Shown: positions 1 to 8,987 of the stretch, piece by piece
Numbering within the stretch: position 1 is the stretch's first letter
How the letters are laid out: every line of letters starts with the position of its first letter
Assembly: GCA_963976055.1 (NCBI GenBank)
Contig: CAXBJB010000001.1
Coordinates: forward strand, 248,001-312,000
Direction: 5' to 3'
DNA from: UBA1479 sp963976055
GTDB taxonomy: Bacteria > Pseudomonadota > Alphaproteobacteria > Rhodospirillales > Casp-alpha2
DNA: 64,000 nt
Notes under the pieces: model-generated
The model's input: the letters and a program-made list of their open reading frames with translations, nothing else
The model's database searches: none
What the model was told of the DNA's origin: nothing
Made by a program: the position numbers and the translations under genes

Positions 1-852
1 AACATCGTGCCCTGGCAGATGCTGCGCGACCGCGCGGGCGTAGTCCTGAAAGTGCTGCCCGTGGACGATGCGGGTTACCCCCGTCTCGACGCCCTGGACG
101 ATCTGATGACGGCGCGCACACGGCTGATCGCGGTGACCCATGCGTCGAACGTCACGGGGGCGGTGACGGACGTCGCGGCGATCTGCGACAAGGCGCGGGG
201 CAAGGGCGCGCGCGTGCTGGTCGACGGCGCGCAGATGGCCGCCCATGGGCCTGTCGACGTGGCTGCCCTGGGCTGCGATTTCTATGTCGTCACCGGGCAC
301 AAGATGTTCGGACCGACGGGCGTCGGCGTGCTGTGGGCGCGGGCGGAGGTTCTGGACGGCATGGCGCCGTTCATGGGCGGCGGCGAAATGATTCGCCGCG
401 TCACCTTCGCGGAAACCACTTATGCCCCGCCGCCCCACCGGTTCGAGGCCGGCACCCCACCGGTGACCCAGGCCGTCGGCCTGGGGGCGGCGGCGGATAT
501 GTTGTTGGGGCTCGACTGGCCGGAAATTCGCGCCCATGAACAGATCCTTTTCGGCATCCTGATGGAACGGCTCGCGGCCCTGGAGCGGGTCACGGTCATC
601 GGCCCGGGGGGCAATGCCAGGCGGTTGCCGATCCTGTCCTTCACCGTGACCGACGCCCATCCCCACGATATTTGCGAGCTGATGGGGGCGAGGGGGGTCG
701 CCCTGCGCGGCGGCCATCATTGCGCCCAGCCGTTGATGGACCGTTTCGGGGTCGAGGCGACGACCCGGGCCAGTCTGGCGCTCTATAACGTGCAGGGCGA
801 CATCGACGCCTTCACGAACGCCCTGGAGGAAACATTGAAGGTGCTGGCATGA
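1..852 (+). CDS. sufS: SufS-type cysteine desulfurase, 5'-truncated by the window edge
   Basis: This is the C-terminal 283 residues of a class V aminotransferase-fold, PLP-dependent cysteine desulfurase. It takes sulfur from L-cysteine as a persulfide for Fe-S cluster assembly. The visible part opens with the NIVPWQ segment typical of SufS. It then shows the DGAQ cofactor-binding aspartate, the Schiff-base lysine in TGHKMFGPTG and the active-site cysteine in RGGHHCAQP. About 120 N-terminal residues are missing, so the true start lies upstream of the window. The stop overlaps the start of the scaffold gene by 4 bases, which implies translational coupling. The suf assignment rather than isc rests on the HHCAQP loop and on the neighbouring SufU-like gene. 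Confidence 0.93.
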   Translation, partial: NIVPWQMLRDRAGVVLKVLPVDDAGYPRLDALDDLMTARTRLIAVTHASNVTGAVTDVAAICDKARGKGARVLVDGAQMAAHGPVDVAALGCDFYVVTGHKMFGPTGVGVLWARAEVLDGMAPFMGGGEMIRRVTFAETTYAPPPHRFEAGTPPVTQAVGLGAAADMLLGLDWPEIRAHEQILFGILMERLAALERVTVIGPGGNARRLPILSFTVTDAHPHDICELMGARGVALRGGHHCAQPLMDRFGVEATTRASLALYNVQGDIDAFTNALEETLKVLA

Positions 853-1286
853 ACGGGGCCGACGACATCTACGACGCGCGCATCAAGGAACTGGCGGCCA
901 AGGCCCGCGACCTGGGGCCGGTCGAACACGCCGATTGCCGGCACGAGGCCGACAATTTCCTCTGCGGTGACCGGGTCACGGTCGAGGTTGAGCGGGATGG
1001 CGACCGGATCAAGGCGGTCGGCGGCAAGGTGCGGGGCTGTCTTCTGACCCAGGCGGCGGCCGCGCTGGCCGCCCAGGCGGCGCCGGGCCTGGATGTAGCG
1101 GACCTCATGAACGGCATCGAACAGGCTAAGGCCCTGATGGCCGACGGCACGCCGGCCACGGGTGCTTGGGAAGGGCTCAACGCCTTCACGCCGGTCCATG
1201 ACGCCAAGCACCGCCACGACTGCGTGCTGCTGCCGTTCCGCGCCCTCGCCGCCTGTCTCGACCAGACCGGGTCTCGGGACGGCTGA
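849..1286 (+). CDS. IscU/SufU-like iron-sulfur scaffold or sulfur-transfer protein
   Basis: A 145-residue NifU_N/IscU-fold protein coupled to the upstream sufS. The likely metal or persulfide ligands are visible: C39 and D41 in FLCGD, C64 in RGCLLTQ, and C125 in RHDCVLLPF. The last motif resembles the C-terminal cysteine loop of SufU. Proteins of this family either build Fe-S clusters or accept persulfide sulfur from SufS at a zinc site. Gene order (sufS followed by an IscU-like gene) is common in alphaproteobacterial suf operons. I cannot tell from sequence alone whether this copy is a true scaffold or a SufU-like sulfurtransferase. Confidence 0.85.
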   Translation: MNGADDIYDARIKELAAKARDLGPVEHADCRHEADNFLCGDRVTVEVERDGDRIKAVGGKVRGCLLTQAAAALAAQAAPGLDVADLMNGIEQAKALMADGTPATGAWEGLNAFTPVHDAKHRHDCVLLPFRALAACLDQTGSRDG

Positions 1287-1292
1287 TCCCCC

Positions 1293-2300
1293 ATGGACCC
1301 GCTCAGCCAGGGCGCCCTCGGCGCGGTCCTTCCGCTTGCCACGCGTCGGCGCACCCAGGCCGCCGTGGCCGGTGGGCTTGGTTTTATCGCCGGGATGATG
1401 GCGGACCTGGATGTCCTTATCCGATCACAGACGGACCCCCTTCTGTTTCTGGAATACCATCGTCAGTTTACCCACTCCCTGATCTTCATCCCCGTGGGCG
1501 GGCTGATCGCCGCCCTCCTTCTGCATCGGCCGTTTCGGCGATGGCACGGCCTGACATTCCTGCGGACCTGGATGTTCTGTGCCCTGGGATACGGCACCCA
1601 CGGATTGCTCGACACGGCGACCTCCTACGGGACCGTGCTGCTGTGGCCGTTCAGCGACGAACGCTTTTCCTGGAGCATCATCTCCATCGTCGATCCCCTG
1701 TTCACGCTGCCGGTCCTGACGTTCGCCGCCGTCGGCGTGGTTCGGCGGAACGGTGCCTGGGGCCGGGCGGCTCTCGTCTGGGCGTTGGTCTATCTGGCGT
1801 TGGGCGTTGTTCAGCACCGCAACGCCCTGGCCATGGGCGATGCTCTCGCGGCGGACCGGGGCCACGCGCCGCTGCGGCTCGAGGTCAAGCCCAGCTTCGC
1901 CAACATCCTGGTGTGGAAGGTGATCTACGAGACCGCCGACCGCTTCCACGTCGATGCCGTGCGCGCCGGCATCGGCCCCATGGTCATGCCGGGGACGTCC
2001 GTTCCGCGGCTCGATCCGGCGCGGGATTTTCCCTGGCTGCCGGCGGAGTCACGGCAGGCCCGCGACATCGCGCGGTTCGCCCGCTACAGCGACGGTTACG
2101 TGGCCCGCGATCCAACCCGCTCCGACCGCGTGATCGACGTGCGATATTCCTTCGTGCCGAACGAGATCGCGCCCCTATGGTCGATCGGCCTCAGACCCGA
2201 TGCCGCGCCGGAGGCACATGTCACCTTCGACACCCACCGGGAATCGGTGCGCGCGCGTCTTCCCGATTTGTGGCGGTTAATCGTTAGCCGGCGGCAGTAA
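1293..2300 (+). CDS. YdjM/DUF457-type inner-membrane metal-dependent hydrolase homologue
   Basis: A 335-residue protein with an N-terminal MDPLSQGALG segment, about four or five membrane segments in the first 175 residues, and a soluble C-terminal half. It matches the YdjM family (predicted membrane-bound metal-dependent hydrolases, DUF457). Conserved polar residues within the membrane part include D in MADLDVLI, H in RQFTHSLIF and GTHGLLD. The start lies 6 bases after the scaffold gene, so it is probably the last gene of the same operon. Its 3' end overlaps the convergent gene at 2277-2609 by 24 bases. The substrate is unknown in this family. Confidence 0.8.
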   Translation: MDPLSQGALGAVLPLATRRRTQAAVAGGLGFIAGMMADLDVLIRSQTDPLLFLEYHRQFTHSLIFIPVGGLIAALLLHRPFRRWHGLTFLRTWMFCALGYGTHGLLDTATSYGTVLLWPFSDERFSWSIISIVDPLFTLPVLTFAAVGVVRRNGAWGRAALVWALVYLALGVVQHRNALAMGDALAADRGHAPLRLEVKPSFANILVWKVIYETADRFHVDAVRAGIGPMVMPGTSVPRLDPARDFPWLPAESRQARDIARFARYSDGYVARDPTRSDRVIDVRYSFVPNEIAPLWSIGLRPDAAPEAHVTFDTHRESVRARLPDLWRLIVSRRQ

Positions 2301-2609
2301 TTCGCTTTGTCGTGCCGGATCATTTGGATCGGATTTTTCAGGCACTGGCGGAGATGTGGCGATGTTTTGCAATGGCCGCCAACCGTTGCGCAAATAATGA
2401 TTCTCTAGAATTCCGTATACAAAAAAAGGATAAATTAGCCATGAAATCCCGGCAGTTATAATCGCCAAAATAATTCCGATTATCGCGTGCTTCCAAATGC
2501 CCTTAAAAGCAAAATAAAAAAATCCGAAAATAAAGCACCACAGCCAAGAAAGCGGGCCGTGAATTTTTTCTACGTACCCGTTGCTGGGGTTTTCAAAATA
2601 TCTAGCCAC
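2277..2609 (-). CDS. Small DUF2628-like membrane protein
   Basis: 110 residues from a GTG start, MARYFENPSNGY. Two hydrophobic segments follow (about residues 17-37 and 40-65), then a charged, proline-rich tail. The arrangement resembles DUF2628 or TM2-like small membrane proteins. The gene is visibly more AT-rich than the neighbouring reading frames, which suggests separate ancestry or weak codon selection. No clear Shine-Dalgarno sequence precedes the GTG. The function is unknown. Confidence 0.6.
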   Translation of the reverse strand: MARYFENPSNGYVEKIHGPLSWLWCFIFGFFYFAFKGIWKHAIIGIILAIITAGISWLIYPFFVYGILENHYLRNGWRPLQNIATSPPVPEKSDPNDPARQSELLPPAND

Positions 2610-2635
2610 AACAAAAAACCGCCGATCAATCTAGC

Positions 2636-3352
2636 TTACATCAACGCCCGCTGTTCCAGGCGGCCCCGGTCGGGGATCGCCAGGCCCTTGTCCGTGCGCT
2701 GGACGATATCGTCGTCGCGCAGACGGCCCAGGATGCGCGACACGGTTTCCCTGGATGCGCCGATCATGTTGGCGAAGTTGGTTTGCGTCGGCACGGGAAA
2801 CACCAGGTAGCGTTCGGGGTCGTTCGGGTCCGGTTCGGCCATGCGGATCAGTTCCATGCAGACCCGCTGCTCGGCGCCCAGCAGGCTGACGTCGGCCAGC
2901 CGTTCGTCGCCCAGGCGGATCACGGCGGCCAACCGTTTGAGCAGCGCCATGGCCATGTCCCGGTTGCTGGTGACGAGGTCGAGGAACGCCGGGCCGGGCA
3001 CGGCGCCGACGATGCAGCGCGTGATGGTGCAGACCCAGGCGGAGCGCGGCAGGCCGTCGATGGCGGCCAGTTCGCCGAACACGTCGCCGTTCTTCAGTGC
3101 CGCGTAGGAGACGGCGCGCCCGGATTCCGAATAGTTAAGGACATGGGCGGTGCCGGAGATCAGGAAATAGACGCTGGAATATTCTTCGCCACGCTCGATG
3201 ATCTTCTCGCCGGGGCCGAAGTCCATCCATCGGCATTGGCGTTCCAACCCGGCCCGTTCAGTCGCGCTTAGACAGTCCAGCAGCGACACGGCGTCCAGGC
3301 TTTGCGCCGTCCTGGCAAGATTGCCTGATTTGGTTGGATCACTGCGCCCCAT
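2636..3352 (-). CDS. Crp/Fnr-family regulator downstream of the cco genes (FixK/CRP-like)
   Basis: 238 residues. The ATG at 3352 is preferred over the upstream in-frame ATG at 3424 because AAAGGGG lies 9 bases before it. The N-terminal cyclic-nucleotide-binding barrel contains FGELAAIDGLPRSA, which keeps the E and RS residues that contact cAMP in CRP. The C-terminal winged helix has GASRETVSRIL, with the E-x-x-S-R arrangement that reads TTGAT half-sites in FNR and FixK proteins. There is no N-terminal CxxC cluster, so it should not bind a [4Fe-4S] cluster. Its position just after ccoS suggests a role in cbb3 expression. Whether it answers to a nucleotide, acts like FixK or is constitutive cannot be read from the sequence. 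Confidence 0.88.
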   Translation of the reverse strand: MGRSDPTKSGNLARTAQSLDAVSLLDCLSATERAGLERQCRWMDFGPGEKIIERGEEYSSVYFLISGTAHVLNYSESGRAVSYAALKNGDVFGELAAIDGLPRSAWVCTITRCIVGAVPGPAFLDLVTSNRDMAMALLKRLAAVIRLGDERLADVSLLGAEQRVCMELIRMAEPDPNDPERYLVFPVPTQTNFANMIGASRETVSRILGRLRDDDIVQRTDKGLAIPDRGRLEQRALM

Positions 3353-3477
3353 GCGTCCATTCCCCTTTGTTGGGCTGCACGCGGTGACGGTGCCGCCGAA
3401 ACCTAGGATAAGGCGCAAAAGCAAACCTGTTCAACGCAGAAATGGCGGGAACGGGCCGGGCCCGGCGGGACGTCTCG

Positions 3478-3660
3478 TCAGTGGCAGGGCGGATGGATGC
3501 CGAACCAGGTACCGGGTTTGTCCTCGTCATCCATCAGGATGCGCTCCGCCGCGCCGTCCAGATCCTCGAACTGGCCCGACTTCAGCGCCCAGAAAAACGC
3601 CCCCAGGCCCAACAGACCGAGGAACAGGGCGGCGGGAATCAGGTAGATCAGGACATCCAT
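3478..3660 (-). CDS. ccoS: cbb3-type oxidase assembly protein CcoS
   Basis: A 60-residue protein with a single N-terminal membrane segment (MDVLIYLIPAALFLGLLGLG) followed by FFWALKSGQFEDLDG, the hallmark of CcoS/FixS. It is required for heme and copper insertion into the cbb3 oxidase. AGGAATT precedes the ATG. It starts 10 bases after the ccoI stop, as expected for the fourth gene of a ccoGHIS unit. Confidence 0.95.
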   Translation of the reverse strand: MDVLIYLIPAALFLGLLGLGAFFWALKSGQFEDLDGAAERILMDDEDKPGTWFGIHPPCH

Positions 3661-3670
3661 GGGAGAATTC

Positions 3671-5866
3671 CTACTTCACGAGTTTCAGGCGCAGCGCATT
3701 GAGCGTCACCAGGATCGATGAGGACGACATGGCGACGGCGGCGACCAGCGGCGTCGCCAGCCCGGCCACGGCGACCGGCACGGCGATCATGTTGTAGATC
3801 AGGGCGAGGGCGAAGTTCTGCTTCACATGCCGGGTCGCGGCGCGGGCCACGGCGACGGCCTCGGCCACGGGGGCGAGGGAGCGGCCCTGAAACACCATGT
3901 CGGCGGCGGTCTGGCTGATGTCGGCGGCGGTCGCGGGCGATAGCGAGGCATGGCCCGCCGCCAGCGCCGGGGCGTCATTCAGGCCGTCGCCGACCATCAC
4001 CACATGGCGGCCCTCGGCTGCCAGGTCCTTGAGGCGCTGGACCTTGGCGGCGGGTGGGCATTGGGCCCGCCATTCGTCGATGCCAAGCTCGGCCGCGACG
4101 GCGCGCACGACGTCTTCCCGGTCGCCAGACAAAAGCTCAATGCCCAACCCCATGGCCCGCAGCCGCGCGATGGTGTCGCGGGCGTCGTCGCGCAGCCGGT
4201 CGGCGAAGACGAAGCGCACGGGGGCGTCGTCGCCGTCGGCCAGCCAGAATTCCGGCCCGGCGGGGGCACTTGTATCGGTTGTCGTTGCCTCGGCATGGCA
4301 CCAAGCCGCACTGCCGAGGCGCAGCGGGCGGTCGCCGTGACGGGCGGACAGGCCGCAGCCGGGCGTTTCCGCGATGTCGACAAGGTCGATCCGGGCGGCA
4401 TCGTCCTGGGCGGCGGCCTTGACCAGGGCGCGGGCCAGGGGATGGCGGCTGTGGGCGGCCAGGGCGGCGGCCAGACGCAGGGAGCCAGGGGGAATGTCGC
4501 CGGCGTTGACCAGGGTCGGCTCACCCAGGGTCAGGGTGCCGGTCTTATCGAATACCACATGATCCGCCTGGGCCAGTCGTTCCAGCCCGTCGGCGGCCTT
4601 CAGCAGCACGCCGCGCTGGAGAAGGCGGCCCGAGGCGACGACCTGCACCGCCGGTACGGCAAGGCCCAGCGCGCAGGGGCAGGTGATGATCAGCACGGCC
4701 ACGGCGGTCAGCAGCGCGCGTTCCCCGTCTCCGGTCGCCCACCACCATCCGGCGAGGGTGCCGGCGGCCAGGATATGCACGGCCGGGGCGTAGATGCGGG
4801 CGGCCCGGTCGGCCAGCTTCACGTATTTGGCGCGGCCCTGTTCCGCAGCCTCCATCAGACGCACGATCTCGGCCAGCAGGGTGTCCTCGCCGGCCGCCGT
4901 GACGCGGACTTCGACCGGGGCGGTCAGGTTGAGTGTCCCCGCATAGACGGCGTCGCCGGGGGTGGCGGCCTGTGGCAGGCTTTCGCCGGTGACCAGGGAG
5001 GTATCCATGTCCGTGCGGCCGGTGGCGATCTCGCCGTCGGCGGCCAGACGCTCCCCGGCCGCCACGGCCAGCACCATGCCGGGAACGAGGCTTGCGGTCG
5101 CGACGGCGCGCTGTTTGCCGTCCGCGCCCACGACCATGGCCGTCGCGGCGCGCAGACCGAGCAGACGGGTCGCCGCCGAGCGTGCCTTGGTCCGCGCCCG
5201 GCGGTCCAGGTAGCGGCCGATCAACAGAAAGAACAAAAGCGTCACCGAGGCGTCGAAATAGGCGTGTTCCGCCCCCTTCATGGTCTGTTGCAGGCTCATG
5301 CCCGCGGCCAGGATCACGGCCAGCGAGATCGGCACGTCCATGTTGAGGGCACGGTTGACGAGTGCCCGCGCGGCGGAGGCGAAGAACGGCATCCCCGCAT
5401 AGACCACGGCGGGCAGGGCGATCAGCGCCGACACCCAATGGAACAGGTCGCGGGTCGCCCCGCCCATACCCGAGAAATGCCCGGACCACACGGACACCGA
5501 CAACAACATCACGTTGGCGGCGGCGAACCCGGCCACGGCCATGGCCTTCAAAAGACGTTTGTCCTCGGCCTCGCCACCGTCCTGCAGGGCCGCGGGGTCG
5601 AAGGCGCGGGCGGGAAAGCCCAGGTCCGTGACCGTCTCGGCGATGGCGTCGGGGGTGGTCTGGCCGGGCAGCCAGTCGACCCGCAGGCGCTTGGTCGACA
5701 GATTGACGCGCGACGCGGCAACCCCCGGCATCTTCGCCAGCGTGCCCTCGATGCGCTTGATGCAGCCCGCGCAATGCACGTTCTCGACCATCAGGTGCAG
5801 CGTCTCGGGCGAGGCGGTTGTGGCCTCGGCGGCGGGGACTGGGGCGGCGGCGGTGACCTGGTTCAT
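3671..5866 (-). CDS. ccoI: CcoI/FixI copper-transporting P1B-type ATPase
   Basis: 731 residues. The protein has an N-terminal HMA domain with a CxxC at residues 32-35 (HCAGC), several membrane helices, the phosphatase/actuator TGES loop, the intramembrane CPC motif in TCPCALG, the phosphorylation site DKTGTL and the hinge GDGLNDAPALAAG. These define a Cu(+) exporting ATPase of the CtpA/FixI type that supplies copper to the binuclear centre of CcoN. Its start overlaps the ccoH stop by 4 bases. All catalytic motifs are intact. Confidence 0.96.
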   Translation of the reverse strand: MNQVTAAAPVPAAEATTASPETLHLMVENVHCAGCIKRIEGTLAKMPGVAASRVNLSTKRLRVDWLPGQTTPDAIAETVTDLGFPARAFDPAALQDGGEAEDKRLLKAMAVAGFAAANVMLLSVSVWSGHFSGMGGATRDLFHWVSALIALPAVVYAGMPFFASAARALVNRALNMDVPISLAVILAAGMSLQQTMKGAEHAYFDASVTLLFFLLIGRYLDRRARTKARSAATRLLGLRAATAMVVGADGKQRAVATASLVPGMVLAVAAGERLAADGEIATGRTDMDTSLVTGESLPQAATPGDAVYAGTLNLTAPVEVRVTAAGEDTLLAEIVRLMEAAEQGRAKYVKLADRAARIYAPAVHILAAGTLAGWWWATGDGERALLTAVAVLIITCPCALGLAVPAVQVVASGRLLQRGVLLKAADGLERLAQADHVVFDKTGTLTLGEPTLVNAGDIPPGSLRLAAALAAHSRHPLARALVKAAAQDDAARIDLVDIAETPGCGLSARHGDRPLRLGSAAWCHAEATTTDTSAPAGPEFWLADGDDAPVRFVFADRLRDDARDTIARLRAMGLGIELLSGDREDVVRAVAAELGIDEWRAQCPPAAKVQRLKDLAAEGRHVVMVGDGLNDAPALAAGHASLSPATAADISQTAADMVFQGRSLAPVAEAVAVARAATRHVKQNFALALIYNMIAVPVAVAGLATPLVAAVAMSSSSILVTLNALRLKLVK

Positions 5867-6375
5867 TTCGCGCTCCCGGCCTCAATGTCGTGGACCATGC
5901 GGAAGCTGCGGCCGTCGGGGGCCCGGGCGGTGACCTCGACCTGCCAGCGGCCCAGGGCCGGAAGCCGCAGCAGGGCGGCGTAGAGACCTGGGCGGTCCTC
6001 GGCCAGCCTGACCTCCACGGTCAGGCCCTCGCCCAGCGGACGGGTGAGGCGGGCCTGGGCGGCCAGCCCGGCAAGGGCCCCTTTGGGCCCGGTCATGGTC
6101 AGGGTCAGCATGCGGGTTCCCTTCGGCGTCGACGGGCCCAGGACGACGTGGGAGCGCCAGCCCATGGCATCCTGGCGGGCGGCGCTTTCCAGGGTTTTGT
6201 TGTAGGCGACACCCTCTTCATAGGCCTTCTGGGTGGTCAGGCCCGGCCAACTGTCGAGCGCGAAATAGACGAAGGTGAGATTGACCGCGATGATCACGGC
6301 GAAAAAGGCGACGATCCAGATCATCACCATCTTGCCGGTGATGGGCCGGGGGGCGGACGGCAGGGCACGGCTCAT
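5863..6375 (-). CDS. ccoH: cbb3 oxidase assembly protein CcoH/FixH
   Basis: 170 residues. One N-terminal membrane helix (about residues 15-37) includes VNLTFVYFALDSWPGL, typical of FixH. A periplasmic beta-rich domain follows. FixH works with the copper ATPase in late assembly of the oxidase. The gene is joined to ccoG upstream and ccoI downstream by 4-base ATGA overlaps. Confidence 0.93.
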   Translation of the reverse strand: MSRALPSAPRPITGKMVMIWIVAFFAVIIAVNLTFVYFALDSWPGLTTQKAYEEGVAYNKTLESAARQDAMGWRSHVVLGPSTPKGTRMLTLTMTGPKGALAGLAAQARLTRPLGEGLTVEVRLAEDRPGLYAALLRLPALGRWQVEVTARAPDGRSFRMVHDIEAGSAK

Positions 6376-7874
6376 TGCCCCGGCCCCCGGAACAGGCTGT
6401 TGTAGGACGCGGTCTGGCCCGTGTTGATTTCCTTCAGCACGAAGCGCAGGTCGGCTGCGTCGCCCTTCAAGGTGCCCGGCGGCACGGTGACCAGCAGGCG
6501 GAACGATTGCAGGCGGTCGGGCTTCACGGTGAAGTAGGGATCGGGGCTGTCGCCCATGTCTTCGGAGCCCACGACCTTCAGGGCGATCCCGTGCAGGCCC
6601 GAGGCATGCAGGGTCAGCGTGCGTTGTTCGCGCGCCTTGTTGAGAATCTTGAAGGTATAGCCGTTGCGGATGCTGCCGTCGCTGAGCGTCGTGTACAGCG
6701 GGTTACGGTCATGGATCACGTTGATGTCGAGGTCGGAGCGGGTCAGCAGCACATAGACCATGCCGAGCCCGATCAATGCCCAGAGCGCGAAGTAGAACAG
6801 GGTGCGCGGACGGAACAGGCGCAGCTTGGTTTCCTTGCCCTCGCGGCGGCGTTCGTCGTTGGCGATGGAATCATAATCGATCAGCCCGCGCGGGCGGCCG
6901 ATCTTGCCCATGACGTCGTCGCAGGCGTCGATGCACAGCGCGCAGGTGATGCATTCCAGCTGCTGGCCGTCGCGGATGTCGATGCCCATGGGGCAGACCA
7001 CGACACAGGCCTTGCAGTCGATGCAGTCGCCGCGCGTGTCCCAGTCGGCGTTCTTTTCGAAAGGCTTGCGCGGCTCGCCCCGGTCCGTGCGGTAGGTGAC
7101 GGTCAGGCTTTCTTCGTCCATCATCGCCGCCTGGATGCGCGGCCAGGGGCACATGTAGGTGCAGACCTGTTCGCGCATGAAGCCGCCGAGCGTGAAGGTG
7201 GTGAAGGTCAGCACGCCGACGGTGGCATAGGCGACCGTGGCGGCCTGGCCGGTGACCAGATCGACCAGCAGGGTCGGCGCGTCGGCGAAATAGAACACCC
7301 ACGCACCCCCGGTGCCCATGGCGATGAGCAGCCAGACCACGTACTTGGTGAGCCGCTTGGACAGTTTGGACGCCGACATCGGCTCCTTGTCCAGGCGGAT
7401 GCGCGCCGAGCGGTCGCCTTCGACGATGCGTTCGACCCAGATGAACAGATCCGTCCACACGGTCTGCGGACAGGTGTAGCCGCACCACGCCCGGCCGACC
7501 ACGGAGGTGACCAGGAACAGGCCGAGGCCCGCCATGATCAGCAGGCCCGCGATGTAATAGAATTCCTGGGGCCAAATCTGGATGAAGAAGAAATAGAACC
7601 GCCGGCCCGGAATATCGACCAGCACGGCCTGATCAGGCGCGCCCGGGCCGCGGTCCCAGCGCAGCCAGGGCGTGATGTAATAGATGCCCAGGGTGGCGGC
7701 CATGACCCACCACTTGAAGCTGCGGAAAAAGCCGTGGGTGCGGCGCGGGTGAATCTTCTTGCGCGGCACGTAAAGCGGCGGCCGCGTTTCCTTGCGGTTG
7801 ACGGCTTCGACGTCGTATTCCCGGACTTCCGGGGCGTCGATGGCCGTGTCCAACAGACTTCCCATGCTGCGCAT
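6372..7874 (-). CDS. ccoG: CcoG/FixG membrane iron-sulfur cupric reductase
   Basis: 500 residues with about five membrane helices. Membrane cysteines appear in WCGYTCPQ and VCTYMCPW. Two [4Fe-4S] motifs of the CxxCxxCxxxCP type are seen near CIDCKACVVVCP and CITCALCIDAC. A C-terminal periplasmic Ig-like domain (FixG_C) follows. CcoG reduces Cu(II) to Cu(I) for cbb3 biogenesis. A GGGG run lies 7 bases before the ATG at 7874; a second in-frame ATG 9 bases further in is also possible. The 78-base gap to ccoP may hold a separate promoter, but no anaerobox is visible there. Confidence 0.95.
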   Translation of the reverse strand: MRSMGSLLDTAIDAPEVREYDVEAVNRKETRPPLYVPRKKIHPRRTHGFFRSFKWWVMAATLGIYYITPWLRWDRGPGAPDQAVLVDIPGRRFYFFFIQIWPQEFYYIAGLLIMAGLGLFLVTSVVGRAWCGYTCPQTVWTDLFIWVERIVEGDRSARIRLDKEPMSASKLSKRLTKYVVWLLIAMGTGGAWVFYFADAPTLLVDLVTGQAATVAYATVGVLTFTTFTLGGFMREQVCTYMCPWPRIQAAMMDEESLTVTYRTDRGEPRKPFEKNADWDTRGDCIDCKACVVVCPMGIDIRDGQQLECITCALCIDACDDVMGKIGRPRGLIDYDSIANDERRREGKETKLRLFRPRTLFYFALWALIGLGMVYVLLTRSDLDINVIHDRNPLYTTLSDGSIRNGYTFKILNKAREQRTLTLHASGLHGIALKVVGSEDMGDSPDPYFTVKPDRLQSFRLLVTVPPGTLKGDAADLRFVLKEINTGQTASYNSLFRGPGQ

Positions 7875-7952
7875 TCGTTTTACCCCAAGGTGTTCCTGTT
7901 TCCGGAACGAACGACTCCCTCCCCGAGCCGGTGGTGTTTCCTGAAACGTGGG

Positions 7953-8825
7953 CTACTTGCCGCCCCCCAGCGAGTGGACATAGATGGCCAGTTGCTTGAC
8001 CGTGGCTTCGTCCAGGTGACGGCCCCAGGCCGGCATGACGCCGCGGCGGCTGTTGGTGACGGTCTCCACAATGGCCGCCTTGTCGCCGCCGTAGAGCCAG
8101 ATGTCGTTGTTCAACGCGGGGGCGCCGAATTCGGCGCTGCCCTGGCCGTTGTCACCGTGACAGGCGGCGCAGTTGTCCGTGAACAGGGTTTTGCCGCGGG
8201 CGGCCGCGGTGCCGTCCGCCGCCTGCCCGGACAGGGACAGCACGAACTCGGCCACGTCGGAAACCTGCGCCTTGGTCAGAATGCCGTCGCGCCCGAAGGC
8301 GGGCATCTCCGACTGATGGGCCTGTTCGTCCTCGGTGTTGCGGATGCCGTGGGTGATGGTCCGGAAGATGGCGTCGATGGTGCCGCCCCAGATCCATTCG
8401 TCGTCGTTCAGGTTGGGGAAGCCCTTGAAGCCCTGGGCGCCCGATCCGTGACACTGCGAGCAGTTGACGGCGAAGGCGGAGCGTCCGCCGGCCAGCGCGA
8501 ATTCACGCAGGCCCGCGTCGGTGCGGACCTGTTCAAGCGGCGCCTTGCGGATGCGCTCCAGCTGCCCTGCCATGCCGGCCTTCGCCGTCTCGATCTCCTG
8601 GGCGACCTCGGCCCGCGAGGAATAGCCGATCATGCCCTTGGTGTGGGACGAGACCAGCGGCCAGGCGGGATAGACGACCCAGTAACCGACCGACCATACC
8701 ACGCAGGCCCAGAACACCCATTGCCACCAGCGCGGCAGGGGATTGTCCAGTTCGCGGATGCCGTCCCATTCGTGGCCGGTCGTCTCGATGCCGGTGAATT
8801 CATCAACATGACGGTGATCAGACAT
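7953..8825 (-). CDS. ccoP: cbb3-type cytochrome c oxidase diheme subunit CcoP
   Basis: 290 residues. The N-terminus is cytoplasmic and contains DNPLPRWW. One or two membrane helices lie at about residues 33-58. Two cytochrome c domains follow, with heme attachment sites CSQCH at 122-126 and CAACH at 219-223 and downstream methionine ligands in the SEMPAF and GVMPAWG segments. CcoP carries electrons to CcoO and the catalytic subunit. The start lies 2 bases past the ccoQ stop, inside one operon. Confidence 0.96.
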   Translation of the reverse strand: MSDHRHVDEFTGIETTGHEWDGIRELDNPLPRWWQWVFWACVVWSVGYWVVYPAWPLVSSHTKGMIGYSSRAEVAQEIETAKAGMAGQLERIRKAPLEQVRTDAGLREFALAGGRSAFAVNCSQCHGSGAQGFKGFPNLNDDEWIWGGTIDAIFRTITHGIRNTEDEQAHQSEMPAFGRDGILTKAQVSDVAEFVLSLSGQAADGTAAARGKTLFTDNCAACHGDNGQGSAEFGAPALNNDIWLYGGDKAAIVETVTNSRRGVMPAWGRHLDEATVKQLAIYVHSLGGGK

Positions 8826-8827
8826 GA

Positions 8828-8977
8828 TCAGTCCTCCTTGAACGGAATCTGGGCGGCGTCCTGGAATTTCTTCCGGGCGGACGGACGCAGGGCATAGACC
8901 AGGACGCCGACGAACAGGACGACCAGATAGACAAGCCCCCAGGTCTTGGAGAAGGCGGCGATGGTTTCGTAATCCAT
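8828..8977 (-). CDS. ccoQ: CcoQ/FixQ small subunit of cbb3 oxidase
   Basis: A 49-residue protein read directly from the complementary strand, starting MDYETIAAFSKTWGLVYLVV. It has a single membrane helix and a charged tail (RKKFQDAAQIPFKED). Size, helix position and location between ccoO and ccoP are those of CcoQ, which stabilises the oxidase complex. GGGGAACC lies before the ATG, and AAGGAGG inside its 3' end serves as the ribosome site for ccoP. Confidence 0.93.
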   Translation of the reverse strand: MDYETIAAFSKTWGLVYLVVLFVGVLVYALRPSARKKFQDAAQIPFKED

Positions 8978-8987
8978 GGCGGTTCCC

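Noticed and set aside
3950..5983. A 677-codon open frame antisense to ccoI
   Set aside because: Gly/Gln-rich shadow translation. The ccoI frame has every P-type ATPase motif.
6375..8897. An 840-codon open frame antisense to ccoG and ccoP
   Set aside because: A shadow of two clearly identified genes with no ribosome site or recognisable domain.
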